This document shows, piece after piece, positions 1 to 8,982 of a DNA stretch of 64,000 nt. Below the pieces are notes generated by a model that worked only from the letters and a program-made list of their open reading frames with translations, was not told the DNA's origin and did not search any database. Within the stretch, counting starts at the first letter, position 1, and the number at the start of each line of letters is the position of its first letter. This DNA comes from Anaerotruncus colihominis (GTDB lineage Bacteria; Bacillota; Clostridia; Oscillospirales; Ruminococcaceae). Position numbers and translations under genes: made by a program. The stretch spans positions 287,747-351,746 of the forward strand of contig NZ_VIQT01000009.1 of the NCBI RefSeq assembly GCF_010206195.1, in the 5' to 3' direction.

Positions 1-29
1 TGCCCGTCTCTTTTTTACCCTCATTCTGG

Positions 30-776
30 TCAACGCCCGTTATTTCCGAGGAAATCGGCTGTCCTTTGGTCCTGCGGATTTCCGAATATGTCGGCTGGCG
101 CTCCGCTTTCTGCGATCCGTCCGTCACACATGAACAGAATCTTTCCGGCCACATCCCGCGCGAACGACATCTCATGCGTCACAACCAGCATCGTCATATG
201 GTCGCTGGCAAGCTGACGCATGACGCCGAGCACCTCGCTTGTCAGCTGCGGGTCAAGCGCCGATGTCGGCTCATCGAACAGCATGATATCAGGGTTGAGC
301 ATGAGCGCGCGCGCAATGGCAACACGCTGTTTCTGTCCACCCGAAAGTGTCGAAGGCATCGCGTCAATTTTTTCGGACAGCCCTACCTTACCCAACAGCA
401 GCGCGGCGCGTTCATTGGCTTCATCACGCGCCGCACCCTTGACAGATATCAGCGGCATTGTCAGATTACGCCGTACCGACAGGTGCGGAAACAGGTTGAA
501 TGACTGAAACACCATTCCCATTTTTGCGGTTGTCCTCCGCGCTTCAACCGGCGGAGCATAGGCGCCATTCTTCACAAACGGTTCTCCTTCCACCGTAATG
601 GAACCGCCGTCAACCCGCTCAAGGCCAATCAAACAACGCAGCATCGTGCTTTTACCCGCCCCGGATGGTCCAATCACCGCAATTACATCGCCCTTTTCGA
701 CAGTGAAAGAGACATCGGTCAGGACGGAAACAGCTCCGAATCCTTTTTTAAGGCCCTGTACTTCTATCAGATTCAT
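30..776 (-). CDS. Polar amino-acid ABC transporter ATP-binding protein (GlnQ family)
   Basis: 248 aa, the usual length for the GlnQ/HisP family. It hydrolyses ATP on the cytoplasmic face to drive amino-acid import. Visible motifs are Walker [10 protein letters not shown] near residue 36, Q-loop [13 protein letters not shown], signature LSGGQKQR, Walker [12 protein letters not shown] and the switch His in VTHEMSFA. It is the last gene of a three-gene operon read leftwards: binding protein, permease, ATPase, with 14 bp between permease stop and this start. The substrate (cystine, glutamine or a basic amino acid) cannot be fixed from the ATPase. Confidence 0.93.
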   Translation of the reverse strand: MNLIEVQGLKKGFGAVSVLTDVSFTVEKGDVIAVIGPSGAGKSTMLRCLIGLERVDGGSITVEGEPFVKNGAYAPPVEARRTTAKMGMVFQSFNLFPHLSVRRNLTMPLISVKGAARDEANERAALLLGKVGLSEKIDAMPSTLSGGQKQRVAIARALMLNPDIMLFDEPTSALDPQLTSEVLGVMRQLASDHMTMLVVTHEMSFARDVAGKILFMCDGRIAESGAPADIFGNPQDQRTADFLGNNGR

Positions 777-790
777 ATTCCGTCCCCCTT

Positions 791-1447
791 TCAGTATGCG
801 GTTTTCTTTTCAAGCCATTTGAAGAACATCTGAAGCACCGTATTCAATAACAAATAGATCACAAAGGCGATCACATATGGGAATACATTTCCGGTACGTG
901 TAACAGCCGCTTTTGCATAATAAAGAATTTCAAGCACAGCAATCGAAAAAACGAGGGCGGTGTCCTTGATCAATGTAATCGACTCGTTTGTGATCGAAGG
1001 AAGTGCGACGCGTATCATCTGCGGCAGAATCACACGCACCGTTGTCTGTACACGGCTCAGCCCCAAAACCTGGCATGCCTCATATTGCCCCTGATCGATC
1101 GCCAGCAAGCCGCCGCGGAAAATTTCCGCAAAATATGCCGCGTAATTGAGGGAAAAGCCAAGCAATGCGCAAACCATTGCCGATTGCAGCGCCGCTTTGA
1201 AAAAGTCGCTGACAAACGGAAGACCATAATAAATAAAAAACAATTGAAGCATCAGCGGCGTTCCGCGCATGACATATATGTAGGCGTTTACAATCCAGCG
1301 CAGAGGAGCGAACCGGCATCGCGCGAGCAATGTCAACAGGAAGCCAAGCGGCATCGACGCGGCCATGACCACGAAAAAAAGAATCAGGACGGGTCCAAGC
1401 CCCTGTAAAATCGCCTTTGTAATGGTGACAATTTCGCTCCATGCCAT
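791..1447 (-). CDS. Amino-acid ABC transporter permease (HisM/GlnP family)
   Basis: 218 aa integral membrane subunit with about five hydrophobic segments. The EAA loop that contacts the ATPase is visible at about residues 122-150 ([14 protein letters not shown]...[11 protein letters not shown]), and the N-terminal half carries the family-typical [18 protein letters not shown]. It probably forms a homodimer because only one permease gene is present. It lies between the binding-protein gene and the ATPase gene. The start is ATG; a GGGAG lies about 12 nt upstream, a rather long spacing. Confidence 0.93.
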   Translation of the reverse strand: MAWSEIVTITKAILQGLGPVLILFFVVMAASMPLGFLLTLLARCRFAPLRWIVNAYIYVMRGTPLMLQLFFIYYGLPFVSDFFKAALQSAMVCALLGFSLNYAAYFAEIFRGGLLAIDQGQYEACQVLGLSRVQTTVRVILPQMIRVALPSITNESITLIKDTALVFSIAVLEILYYAKAAVTRTGNVFPYVIAFVIYLLLNTVLQMFFKWLEKKTAY

Positions 1448-1531
1448 CGAATACGCACGCTCCCATTTTTATTTCTGTCCCGCTTTTTTTTGCAGGATGA
1501 GACCACATGGACTCATCCCATAAAACAGCCC

Positions 1532-1563
1532 GCACTCCCGCCCGGCACGCCGGATGGGAGTGC
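1532..1563 (-). terminator. Intercistronic stem-loop after the amino-acid binding-protein gene
   Basis: GCACTCCC (1532-1539) pairs with GGGAGTGC (1556-1563) and the G/C-rich interior can extend the stem; on the minus strand TTTTA follows after a few bases. It sits between the binding-protein stop and the permease start, where a partial terminator or mRNA-stabilising hairpin would give more binding protein than permease. No perfect U-run, so probably not a full terminator. Confidence 0.55.
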
Positions 1564-1598
1564 AGCATTGCTTTCAAATTCAAGCAAGTCCCAGGCAA

Positions 1599-2483
1599 TT
1601 AGGCAATATTGATCATATCTTCACGGCCAAACCATTTCGTGGAAATTTCAGCGATCTTCCCCTCGTCACGCAGCTCCCCAAGCGCAGTCCAAACAGCGTC
1701 CTTAAGAGCGGTATTTCCCTTTTTAAAGGCAATCGCATATTCTTCAGAAGCCATCTTATCGTCCAGCACAACCATCGGCTTACTGTTTTCAGCGATATAA
1801 TAGTTCGCAACGACAGAGTCCATCACAATCGCATCGCAGCGGCCAATCTCAAGGTCGGTCATCGCATCGACATAATTGCCGTATTCCTTGGCGGCGCCAT
1901 TCTTTATCGACGCATAGATCTCATCCTTTTGGAGCGCCTCAAGGCCGGATGAGTCCTTCTGCGCGGCGACCGTCTTTCCCGCAAGGTCGGCCTTTGTCTT
2001 GATCTCGGAATTATTCATTACAACAATGACCTGTTCATTGCTCATATACGCCGGACTCAGCTCATACGCTTCCCCACGTTCAGACGTTACAGTCAGGCCA
2101 TTCCAAATACAGGTAATCTTATCCGAGGAAAGCTCCATATCCTTTGCGTCCCAATCGATCGGTTTGGCCTCAAGCGTCATACCAAGCTTATCGCAAACAG
2201 CCTGCGCCAGATCGATATCGGCCCCGACCACCTGGTTGTTCTCATCCATAAAGCCCATCGGCGGGAACGATGCGTCAAGGCCGACCACAAAGGTTTCCGG
2301 CAGTATGGAGTCTGTAGCGGAAGCCGCCCCTGCAGAGGATACCGGCGCACTCTCCGAGGGCGCAGCCGCTTGGGAGGAAACAGCCGGCTCGGAAGCAGCT
2401 GCGGGTGTTGTGCCGCTTGATCCGCAGGCGGCAAAAGTAGCACACATGACAGCGGCCAAAAGCATAGTCAACGTCTTTTTCAT
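1599..2483 (-). CDS. Amino-acid ABC transporter substrate-binding lipoprotein
   Basis: 294 aa. Start chosen at the ATG at 2483 because AGGAG lies 7 nt upstream and it gives a lipoprotein signal peptide (MKKTLTMLLAAVMCATFAAC, lipobox FAAC). A Ser/Ala/Pro-rich linker of about 50 residues follows, then an SBP_bac_3 fold beginning FVVGLDASFPPMGFMDENNQ with the family's G-D-DLAQAV and GLTVTSERGEA motifs. It should be lipid-anchored outside the membrane and deliver a polar amino acid to the permease encoded downstream. First gene of its operon. The ligand is not determinable by eye. Confidence 0.93.
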   Translation of the reverse strand: MKKTLTMLLAAVMCATFAACGSSGTTPAAASEPAVSSQAAAPSESAPVSSAGAASATDSILPETFVVGLDASFPPMGFMDENNQVVGADIDLAQAVCDKLGMTLEAKPIDWDAKDMELSSDKITCIWNGLTVTSERGEAYELSPAYMSNEQVIVVMNNSEIKTKADLAGKTVAAQKDSSGLEALQKDEIYASIKNGAAKEYGNYVDAMTDLEIGRCDAIVMDSVVANYYIAENSKPMVVLDDKMASEEYAIAFKKGNTALKDAVWTALGELRDEGKIAEISTKWFGREDMINIA

Positions 2484-2676
2484 TTCATTTCTCCTGTTCT
2501 GAAATCGGTTTGCCCACTTGAAAATTGGGCACTGTGACGCGTATGCGCCATGTGTAACCAGTTTATACTTTATCAAGCTAAATTGCTACCCCGGTAATTT
2601 GATATCATCATGACTTTTCGAATATTATCGCCTGATCTCTCATTTTTGCTCTCTCGTTCACACAATCACAACATAT

Positions 2677-3453
2677 TTATCGCCAATCTCCTCTGATGCT
2701 GATTTCACCGGAGCCGACTATAAAGCGTTCCCCTTCTAAGGACTGCACCACCAAATGCGCGTTATCATCAATTGCAAGCGCATATACCACACGGTCATGT
2801 CCGCCGCCGATAAGACGCACCTGCTTACCAAGCACACAGGACCGCGCACGATATTCCGACAAAAAAGCGCGCTCCTCCAGTTGAGCGCAAACGTGCAAAA
2901 GTTCCCCCACCGTTTCCTCGAGCAGAACCCACGGGGTCACCGGCCGGCCGCCGGATTCCAAAATCGACGTTGTAGTTTCCTGCAATTCTGGCGGAAAGCT
3001 TTCACGCGTCAGATTGACGCCGATTCCGACAACAACAAATTCCGGGTGTCCATCAGCGCCAAGCGACGCTTCGGACAAAATTCCGCACAGCTTTTTCCCT
3101 GTAAAGTATAAATCATTTACCCATTTAATTTTGACTGAAACCCCGCTGACCCGTTCAATTGCACGCGCCGCCGCGACAGCAGCGGCTGACGTGATTAACA
3201 AGGACTGTTCCGCCGGCATCTGCGGGCGTAAAACGACCGAAACATACATCCCTGCGTCAGCAGGCGAATAAAAACTGCGCCCAAGCCTGCCTTTTCCAGC
3301 CGTTTGACAACGCGCAGTGACGGTCGTACCATGCGGCGCTCCCATGTATGCAAGGCGTTTAGCCTCATCGTTTGTAGAACCAAGCGACTCATAGAAATAA
3401 ATCGGAGCGCCCCACGTTCCTGTTACCTGTTTTGCTGTCCCCATTTGTTCCAA
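2677..3453 (-). CDS. birA: Biotin--[acetyl-CoA-carboxylase] ligase, short form
   Basis: 258 aa. It activates biotin to biotinyl-AMP and transfers it to a carboxyl-carrier Lys. It shows the BPL/LplA catalytic loop TAGKGRLGRSFYSP, STNDEAK near the N-terminus, and KWVNDLYFTGKKLCGIL in the core, followed by the small C-terminal domain. There is no N-terminal winged helix, so it should be a pure ligase and not a bio-operon repressor. The start is probably TTG at 3453, because GGGGGGT lies 7 nt upstream; ATG at 3444 is the alternative. It follows the radical SAM gene by 20 bp and is probably cotranscribed. Confidence 0.93.
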   Translation of the reverse strand: MEQMGTAKQVTGTWGAPIYFYESLGSTNDEAKRLAYMGAPHGTTVTARCQTAGKGRLGRSFYSPADAGMYVSVVLRPQMPAEQSLLITSAAAVAAARAIERVSGVSVKIKWVNDLYFTGKKLCGILSEASLGADGHPEFVVVGIGVNLTRESFPPELQETTTSILESGGRPVTPWVLLEETVGELLHVCAQLEERAFLSEYRARSCVLGKQVRLIGGGHDRVVYALAIDDNAHLVVQSLEGERFIVGSGEISIRGDWR

Positions 3454-3472
3454 TTTTTGACCCCCCTGTTAT

Positions 3473-4327
3473 TCAAAATCGACGTGCATACCCACACCTT
3501 TGACACAGCGGTTCAACTGCGCGCCGCTGTGAAAAACCATTGTATATCGCCTTTGCGCGCGGCGAATTGAGAATTACACTGAGCGGCCTCTCCAGTGCGT
3601 TGCCAAGCGAAATAATTCCATCGCCGTCAAGACAGCATGGTACAACCGTTCCATCACAGAGAATACCAAAATGATCGCGCAAGCCGCGGCAAAACATAGC
3701 TTCACCGCCGTCCGGCGCATCCATAGACGGCCATTCAAAAGATGGTGCGAATACCAGATACAGTCGCTCGCCAAGCTTGCGATCTGAAAAACCATTTGGG
3801 ATTCCTCCCGGCTGGACGTTAAACGCCTGACCAATCCGTGAAACAATGGTGCTGTTCAAAGCTTCTGCACCACCGCCGTTCCACAATCGCAGTTCACTAA
3901 TGATTCCGGCGGCACGTGCCAAATGCACCGCTTCGAATACATCATCAAGATACCTGTCAAGCAAGATGCCTTTACTGTTTGCTTCGAAGCTGTGAAGTGA
4001 AACTGCAATTTTGCGCACCGATTTTGCTGTAATGATTATTTCCTTTACATCTTTTAAAAGTGTGCCGTTTGTTGTAAGATTAACCTTTAAATCAGTTTTG
4101 TGACAGTATGCCAGGATTTCACATAGCTGCGGATGCAGGAGCGGTTCGCCTATCAGATGTAAATATATATAATCTGTATAAGGGCGTACAGCGTTGGCCA
4201 GAACGCAAAATTGCTCAAATGGAAGAAAATGCGGCGGTCGTTTTGTTTTTAGACAGAAGGAACAATCAAGATTGCAAACATTTGTCAGTTCGATGTAAAC
4301 ACGTGAAAAACGCCTGTTTTCTGTCAT
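3473..4327 (-). CDS. Radical SAM/SPASM domain protein
   Basis: 284 aa. Start ATG at 4327 is set by GAAAGGAAGGG four nt upstream. The N-terminal radical SAM domain binds a 4Fe-4S cluster through CNLDCSFC (CX3CX2C, about residues 18-25), with the GEPLLHP glycine motif after it. A C-terminal SPASM-like region has CRGLRDHFGILCDGTVVPCCLDGDG and a final CQRCGY, so one or two auxiliary clusters are likely. No peptide precursor or obvious substrate gene lies next to it: upstream is a repeat region, downstream is birA. Function unknown; peptide or protein modification is only a family-based guess. Confidence 0.85.
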   Translation of the reverse strand: MTENRRFSRVYIELTNVCNLDCSFCLKTKRPPHFLPFEQFCVLANAVRPYTDYIYLHLIGEPLLHPQLCEILAYCHKTDLKVNLTTNGTLLKDVKEIIITAKSVRKIAVSLHSFEANSKGILLDRYLDDVFEAVHLARAAGIISELRLWNGGGAEALNSTIVSRIGQAFNVQPGGIPNGFSDRKLGERLYLVFAPSFEWPSMDAPDGGEAMFCRGLRDHFGILCDGTVVPCCLDGDGIISLGNALERPLSVILNSPRAKAIYNGFSQRRAVEPLCQRCGYARRF

Positions 4328-4383
4328 AGATCCCTTCCTTTCATATATCTCCTGAACAGCCTGAGAGCAACTATCCGGGCGGC

Positions 4384-4532
4384 GGCAAACGGCTTTGCCT
4401 TTTGCTCTGCGCATATTATACCATGCCGCTTTGTGGACACTGCAGAGCGGTTATTATACCGGGTTATGGCCAGGGCGATACGCGGGCGCAGCCCGCTGCC
4501 GCCCCAATGGGCAATTATACGGTTATTATACC
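4384..4532. repeat. Mosaic hairpin-rich intergenic repeat, copy 1
   Basis: Contains CGCATATTATACCAT, then GAGCGGTTATTATACC, then a stretch matching in reverse complement the 47.6 and 47.9 kb copies (GGCCAGGGCGATACGCGGGC and ATGGGCAATTATACGG). It fills most of the 340 bp between the radical SAM gene and the sigma-factor gene. No coding capacity is apparent. Confidence 0.75.
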
Positions 4533-4668
4533 ATCGCATTTGGACAAGGTCAATTTCCTGAATTTGGAATTCGACAAAATAAAAAGATTTGTGTAACATA
4601 ATTGAAGTCAAAACGATGGTCCTATCGTTTAATCAGTGTAAGGCGACGGGGTGGTGAGGCAAAAGTAG

Positions 4669-5178
4669 ATGACGAGTGAAAAATTTATAGAGCTTGTGGA
4701 GCAATACGAGCGATTCGTTTTTACGATCTGTTACCAGCTCGTGCATGACTACCAGGAGGCACAGAACCTTGCGCAGGATACGTTTGTGTCTGCATTCGGC
4801 CACATCGACCGTGTCAGCGAGGAGAATCTTAAAGCCTGGCTTGCGCGCATTGCTTCCAACAAGGCAAAAGACTTTTTAAAGAGTGCATACCGACGAAAGG
4901 TATCGGTCAGTGAGGACATGAGCGAACTGGATATTGTGCGTTCAGAGCAGTCGCCGGAACGTCTATACATAGACGACGAAGGCGCGGGAGCAATCCGCCA
5001 GACCATTTTAGAACTCAAAGAACCTTATCACAAGGTTTCTGTACTGTTTTTCCTTGAGGAAAAATCAGTCGATGAAATCGCACAGGAATTGGAGCGGCCC
5101 AAAAAAACCGTCCAAACACAGCTTTATCGCGCGCGTTCCAAGCTGCAAAAAATCCTGATGGAGGAGATGAAAACATGA
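4669..5178 (+). CDS. ECF-type RNA polymerase sigma factor
   Basis: 169 aa. Sigma-2 region at about residues 10-70 (FVFTICYQLVHDYQEAQNLAQDTFVSAF) and sigma-4 helix-turn-helix at about 115-165 (VLFFLEEKSVDEIAQELERPKKTVQTQLYRARSKLQK), with no sigma-3, which defines the ECF class. It directs RNA polymerase to a small regulon. It is first in a tightly overlapped four-gene plus-strand operon; the next gene, overlapping by ATGA, encodes a zinc-finger anti-sigma candidate, so membrane-linked control is likely. RBS GGTGAGG is 9 nt upstream. Confidence 0.93.
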   Translation: MTSEKFIELVEQYERFVFTICYQLVHDYQEAQNLAQDTFVSAFGHIDRVSEENLKAWLARIASNKAKDFLKSAYRRKVSVSEDMSELDIVRSEQSPERLYIDDEGAGAIRQTILELKEPYHKVSVLFFLEEKSVDEIAQELERPKKTVQTQLYRARSKLQKILMEEMKT

Positions 5179-5648
5179 ACGAGTTATTTAAGCAGGATGG
5201 CTGTTTGACCGATTATGCTCTTTCGGCGCTGATCCATGACGAGCCACTCGACGAATTGGAACGACTGGAACTTTCCGAACATCTCTCGTTCTGCGACGCC
5301 TGCATCGAACGATATACTTCCATGCTTTCGGACGATCTTTTAATTCTTCCAACGGAACCAATCGCACCGACCATACGGGCTCGTTTGCGTGACAGGGCCA
5401 GGAAAATCTTCCTCAACCGATATACAACCGCTGCAGCGGCGGCCTGTTTCGCGGTTTTGTTCTGGAATCTCGGCGTCTTTGACTTTCAGATTACTGATAA
5501 AAACTGGCAGACCTTTGAGGCATTTTCCAGCAGTACAGTTTTATTCAGTGAAAGAACCACGCGCTTTACCGATGGTATCTCAGCGGCGTTGAATCAGTGG
5601 ATTTATAGTTTCAATTTCGAGAGGGGTTCAAACCATGAAGAAAAATAG
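5175..5648 (+). CDS. Putative zinc-finger anti-sigma factor, single-pass membrane protein
   Basis: 157 aa. The N-terminal domain carries HX3CX2C (H36, C40, C43), the zf-HC2/ZAS motif that clamps ECF sigma factors. One hydrophobic segment at about residues 83-104 separates it from a 50-residue outer segment without a recognised sensor domain. It overlaps the sigma gene by 4 bp and the next gene by 14 bp, so it is almost certainly translated with them. Inferred role: hold the sigma factor at the membrane until an envelope signal arrives. Confidence 0.82.
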   Translation: MNELFKQDGCLTDYALSALIHDEPLDELERLELSEHLSFCDACIERYTSMLSDDLLILPTEPIAPTIRARLRDRARKIFLNRYTTAAAAACFAVLFWNLGVFDFQITDKNWQTFEAFSSSTVLFSERTTRFTDGISAALNQWIYSFNFERGSNHEEK

Positions 5649-6198
5649 CTTCTTGACATTCTGTTTCGCCTTTATTCCCGGAGCGGGTGAAATGTATCTT
5701 GGTATGATGAAAAAGGGACTGGCGGTTATGCTGCTGTTCTGGTCCCTTTCAATGATTGCAGGCGTATTGTTTCCGCCCCTGCTTTTTTTGATGCCGGTTA
5801 TCTGGTGTTATTCCTTTTTTGACACCTTTCACATCGCCCAAATCCCTTGGGAGGAGCGGTCGCGCCTGGATCAGGAATTTGCAGGGCGTTTTGGAAAATT
5901 CTTTACAGGAAGCGATTTGAACGCCCTGATGCAGAAGCGCCATACGCTGATTGGCGTGGTGTTAATCTTCATCGGCCTGTGGGCGCTGTTCTCCAATTTT
6001 CTACTGCCGCTCATCACCAACACCTTGGAAGTGCTTGGATATGATTCGTGGTACATCTATTCCATGTTCAATCGTATCCCGACGCTCGTTGTGGCTGTTG
6101 CTGTCATCGGCTTTGGCATTCACCTTGTCAAAGGCGGCAAAAAACAGGCGCGCATTGATGAGGAATTTGTAGAGTACGGAGGGAAAAAAGATGAGTGA
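5635..6198 (+). CDS. Membrane protein with TM2-like N-terminal motif
   Basis: 187 aa with about four transmembrane segments (roughly residues 27-45, 46-65, 104-128 and 147-165). The N-terminus AFIPGAGEMYLGMMKKG resembles the P-G-x-G-x-x-Y-L-G-x-x-x-x-G pattern of TM2-type proteins. Positively charged short C-terminus. It is the third gene of the sigma operon, overlapping both neighbours (14 and 8 bp), which suggests a part in the same envelope-stress circuit as structural component or extra regulator. Exact role unknown. Confidence 0.75.
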   Translation: MKKNSFLTFCFAFIPGAGEMYLGMMKKGLAVMLLFWSLSMIAGVLFPPLLFLMPVIWCYSFFDTFHIAQIPWEERSRLDQEFAGRFGKFFTGSDLNALMQKRHTLIGVVLIFIGLWALFSNFLLPLITNTLEVLGYDSWYIYSMFNRIPTLVVAVAVIGFGIHLVKGGKKQARIDEEFVEYGGKKDE

Positions 6199-7471
6199 TC
6201 ATCTGCATATTGCCGATCAGGCAAGCAGCACAGCACAGGAATCAACACAGACCACAGCGCCAAAATCCGGCGCTGGCTCGGACAGCAGACACACGCAGAG
6301 AATGGATGAACGCCCAGTGCGCCGCGTCGGTACCCTGACAATGGGTATTGCTCTGATCGTCAGCGGCGTGGTTGCCCTGCTGTGTATGTTTCTCCCATCG
6401 TTTAACCTCCTGTTTGTTTTAAAATTCTCTCCTCTTATTTTTGTCTTTCTCGGCCTGGAGGTTCTTTATGCCAGCGTCTTCCGACGCGGTGAACGCATCA
6501 AATATGATCTACTCAGTTGTTTTGTCTGTTTCCTGTTGATCTGTGGCGCTATCGGGCTAGCAGCCGTACCGTTTGTTTGGAAATACGCTGGGCCACCTGC
6601 TATGCAGGCGCGTGATCAGCTTAAACAGCAAGTCGAGGACCATATATACAACGCTATCAGCGACCGTTCGCATATTTCCAATATGTATGTCGGTTGCGAG
6701 CTTCCCTATTATTATGAGTATACGCCTGATATGGACTACGCTTCGCTCACATCACAAATGTCAACATACCTGCATTTTTCTCTGAACGGACCATATGAAA
6801 ATCAGGAAACCTTTGCAGCCAATGCCGCCGCAATTCTCGCTGATATCAAACCTCTGGATCTTCATACACGTAATATAACTTTCAATTACAGTGATGACAA
6901 CGTATCTTATTCGCTCGATATAAATGGACGGTTCCAGCTGGAGCAAAGCGCTACGGCGCTTGCTCAAAATGTAGAGGTGCACGATTACCGCAATGATGAT
7001 GCAGAGAATGTCTTTGACGCTATGGAAATACCGGAGGATGTTTCAGCTGAAGCATTCGAGGAAATTCTTGCCGATCTGAGTACGATTAACCGTCCCGATG
7101 ACGCAATGGCCTTCTTTGAACATTATGAAACCGCTGCGAACAAGGGGGTCGGCATGGTTTCAACAGATATGAGCCTGTCTGACGCCAACATTCCCTATTT
7201 GCTTTTTCAGATCGATGGCGCACCGGCACAAGCTATATTTTCGGCTTCACCTTCCAGTGGCAGCTATCTGAGCATCGTATATATCGCGCTCGACGGAACA
7301 GAAACAAATTTATACGAGCAGCGGAGTGGCTTTGATAGTGATTCATTTACTATCAGTGCATCGCTGCCCGCCGGCTATGGAAGAATGGAATTCCGCGGCG
7401 ATGTCCAGATGCATATGGAATTGCGCGTTGAACCCGCGTCAGATGGTTCTGTTCTGATCATTCCTCAATAA
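6191..7471 (+). CDS. Membrane protein with long C-terminal domain, sigma-operon member
   Basis: 426 aa. Residues 1-45 are polar and probably disordered. Three transmembrane segments follow (about 48-67, 72-95, 106-129), then about 290 residues of soluble sequence rich in Asp, Ser and Thr, probably exposed outside given one odd membrane crossing. No catalytic motif recognised. It is last in the sigma/anti-sigma operon and followed by two strong hairpins. It may be the sensor or effector of the ECF system; this is inference from position. Confidence 0.72.
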   Translation: MSDHLHIADQASSTAQESTQTTAPKSGAGSDSRHTQRMDERPVRRVGTLTMGIALIVSGVVALLCMFLPSFNLLFVLKFSPLIFVFLGLEVLYASVFRRGERIKYDLLSCFVCFLLICGAIGLAAVPFVWKYAGPPAMQARDQLKQQVEDHIYNAISDRSHISNMYVGCELPYYYEYTPDMDYASLTSQMSTYLHFSLNGPYENQETFAANAAAILADIKPLDLHTRNITFNYSDDNVSYSLDINGRFQLEQSATALAQNVEVHDYRNDDAENVFDAMEIPEDVSAEAFEEILADLSTINRPDDAMAFFEHYETAANKGVGMVSTDMSLSDANIPYLLFQIDGAPAQAIFSASPSSGSYLSIVYIALDGTETNLYEQRSGFDSDSFTISASLPAGYGRMEFRGDVQMHMELRVEPASDGSVLIIPQ

Positions 7472-7519
7472 CAGCGCGCCTCGCTCATATTATAAAATCC
7501 CAAAAATCTATAAAATGAA

Positions 7520-7556
7520 GCAGGAGTGACACATAGCAGCCGTCACTCCTGCTTTT
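7520..7556 (+). terminator. Rho-independent terminator of the sigma-factor operon
   Basis: GCAGGAGTGAC (7520-7530) pairs perfectly with GTCACTCCTGC (7542-7552), followed by TTTT. It lies 48 bp after the last stop codon of the operon. Confidence 0.85.
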
Positions 7557-7606
7557 ATATGTAAAAAACAGCCGCAGACATAGTCTGCAGCTGTTTTTTA
7601 CATATA
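7556..7606. terminator. Large second inverted repeat, bidirectional terminator candidate
   Basis: TATATGTAAAAAACAGC (7556-7572) and its exact complement (7590-7606), with inner GCAGAC/GTCTGC pairing across ATAG. A- and T-runs lie inside the stem on both strands, so it can end transcription both ways. It shares its left edge with the preceding terminator. The 165 bp from here to the next gene hold nothing else I can identify. Confidence 0.7.
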
Positions 7607-7772
7607 AAATTAACTTGTGTTTTCGCCTGTGCCGCTCTTTTCATTAGGTGCTCATCTTTGCATGTTGCTCACACACATCAAGGGATTTGGAGACATTTTT
7701 GCGGCCTGTATCAAAGCAGCGCCCTTCCCCCTTTGTTTGATCGAAAATCCTTTTTCCTTTTTTATACAGACT

Positions 7773-8186
7773 TTAGGCGGCAAGCTGGCTGTTGGCACGC
7801 GACGGGCACAGCCGTTCCCGCACAAGGCTGCTGAACGGCATCACCGGAATGCACAGCAAAAACCAAAGCAAGCAGTAAAAGGGACAGATCTGCCCCAACA
7901 GGTTGCCCTTACGCCGGGAATAGTCCCAAACGTGCATCCTGCAAAGTTTGTTGACAACAACGCCGAATACAAATTCCACAGAGGTTAAAAGCGCGCACCC
8001 CGCCGCGCATTTTTCAACCAGTGAACGGCCGGCCATGCGCAGATCCGCCAAATATAAAAGCAGAAAACCAACGCCTCCCGCCAATGCCATCGTCCAATGC
8101 GTAAATCCACGCCAGAGAACTTCAATCGCGCTGTAACCAACCGACCCGATTGTACAGACCGCCGCATATTCGCGCAATTTTTCCAT
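7773..8186 (-). CDS. CmpB-like membrane protein (putative ABC-transporter type IV family)
   Basis: 137 aa with about four hydrophobic segments. The family-typical HVWDYSRRKGNLLGQICPFYCLLW is present near residues 85-108 (Trp-Asp-Tyr-Ser, Gly-Asn, Gly-Gln-Ile-Cys, Trp). Start set at ATG 8186, where MEKLREYA begins and an AGGGTGA-type RBS precedes. Despite the family name, its transport role is unproven. It sits downstream of a PlsY paralogue on the same strand with about 150 bp between, including a MITE-like repeat, so cotranscription is uncertain. Confidence 0.7.
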   Translation of the reverse strand: MEKLREYAAVCTIGSVGYSAIEVLWRGFTHWTMALAGGVGFLLLYLADLRMAGRSLVEKCAAGCALLTSVEFVFGVVVNKLCRMHVWDYSRRKGNLLGQICPFYCLLWFLLCIPVMPFSSLVRERLCPSRANSQLAA

Positions 8187-8289
8187 ATAGATCACCCTGC
8201 AATAGGGTGTGTATCCCTTATCAAAATATGCGGCTGCGCATGTGGTATTTTTTTGACACGGCATTCTTTATAGCTTTCGATCACATTTA

Positions 8290-8350
8290 TTTTTTAGGGA
8301 GCCTATGCGAAAAATCCGGCAAGTCCTCTATTTTCAAACAAGCCCTAAAA
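8290..8350. repeat. Short MITE-like element, copy 1, overlapping the PlsY-paralogue 3' end
   Basis: Ends resemble inverted copies of TTTTTAGGGCTTGTTTGAAAAT (right end read on the minus strand; left TTTTTTAGGGAGCCTATGCGAAAAAT is degenerate). It overlaps the stop codon of the PlsY-like gene at 8334, so this repeat supplies the last codons. Related copies lie at 60.4 and 63.6 kb. Confidence 0.5.
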
Positions 8351-8936
8351 ACTTCTTTCGCTGTTCTTCGCCATTCGCTATCCGTACAAAGTTTTTCCGG
8401 TGGCGAAGCAACAAAACCGCACCCGCCGCCGCCAATACGGCAGTCGGCTGCATTCCCCTTTCAAGCAAAAAAGCCAGCGACGGTAAGAGAGTCGCGATCA
8501 CAGCGGAGCCAATTGCCAGATATCCAGATACCAATACAGCCGCTCCCCCACCAATCAGCGCGCCCAAGCCGATGGCCGGAGAAAACAACACTGCCGCCAC
8601 CCCCACACAGGCAACCCCTTTTCCGCCGTGAAAACCTTTCCAAACAGGCCAACAGTGGCCAATTACTGCGCCGAAGCCTGTGTATAAAACGCCAAGGCGT
8701 TCCGGCCCGGGAAGAAGATAAAAGCCACAGATGCACGCCAATACAGTTTTCAGGATATCGCCGCATAATACGATTATACCGCAGCGGGTTCCCAAGCGCG
8801 ACATAACGTTTGCCGTTCCTGGATTTCCAAAGCTATCCCACCGGGGTTTCCCTGTTCTAGCCCGTACAACAAGATCCGCCGTCAAAAAAGAACCGCAGAA
8901 ATAACCCAGCGCGATACAAGCCGGACGCATATCCAT
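8334..8936 (-). CDS. PlsY-type glycerol-3-phosphate acyltransferase paralogue
   Basis: 200 aa polytopic membrane protein. PlsY motifs are recognisable: GYFCGSFLTADLVVRA at the N-terminus, GNPGTANVM in place of the usual SGNIGATN, and GHCWPVWKGFHGGKGVA. Canonical PlsY makes lysophosphatidate from acyl-phosphate and glycerol-3-phosphate; the altered second motif suggests a diverged second copy, so substrate and essentiality are uncertain. The C-terminus ends inside a repeat. RBS GAGGAACG lies just before the ATG. Confidence 0.8.
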   Translation of the reverse strand: MDMRPACIALGYFCGSFLTADLVVRARTGKPRWDSFGNPGTANVMSRLGTRCGIIVLCGDILKTVLACICGFYLLPGPERLGVLYTGFGAVIGHCWPVWKGFHGGKGVACVGVAAVLFSPAIGLGALIGGGAAVLVSGYLAIGSAVIATLLPSLAFLLERGMQPTAVLAAAGAVLLLRHRKNFVRIANGEEQRKKFLGLV

Positions 8937-8982
8937 TCAACGTTCCTCCTTCATTTTATCATCCTTGCAGCGTGACATGATA

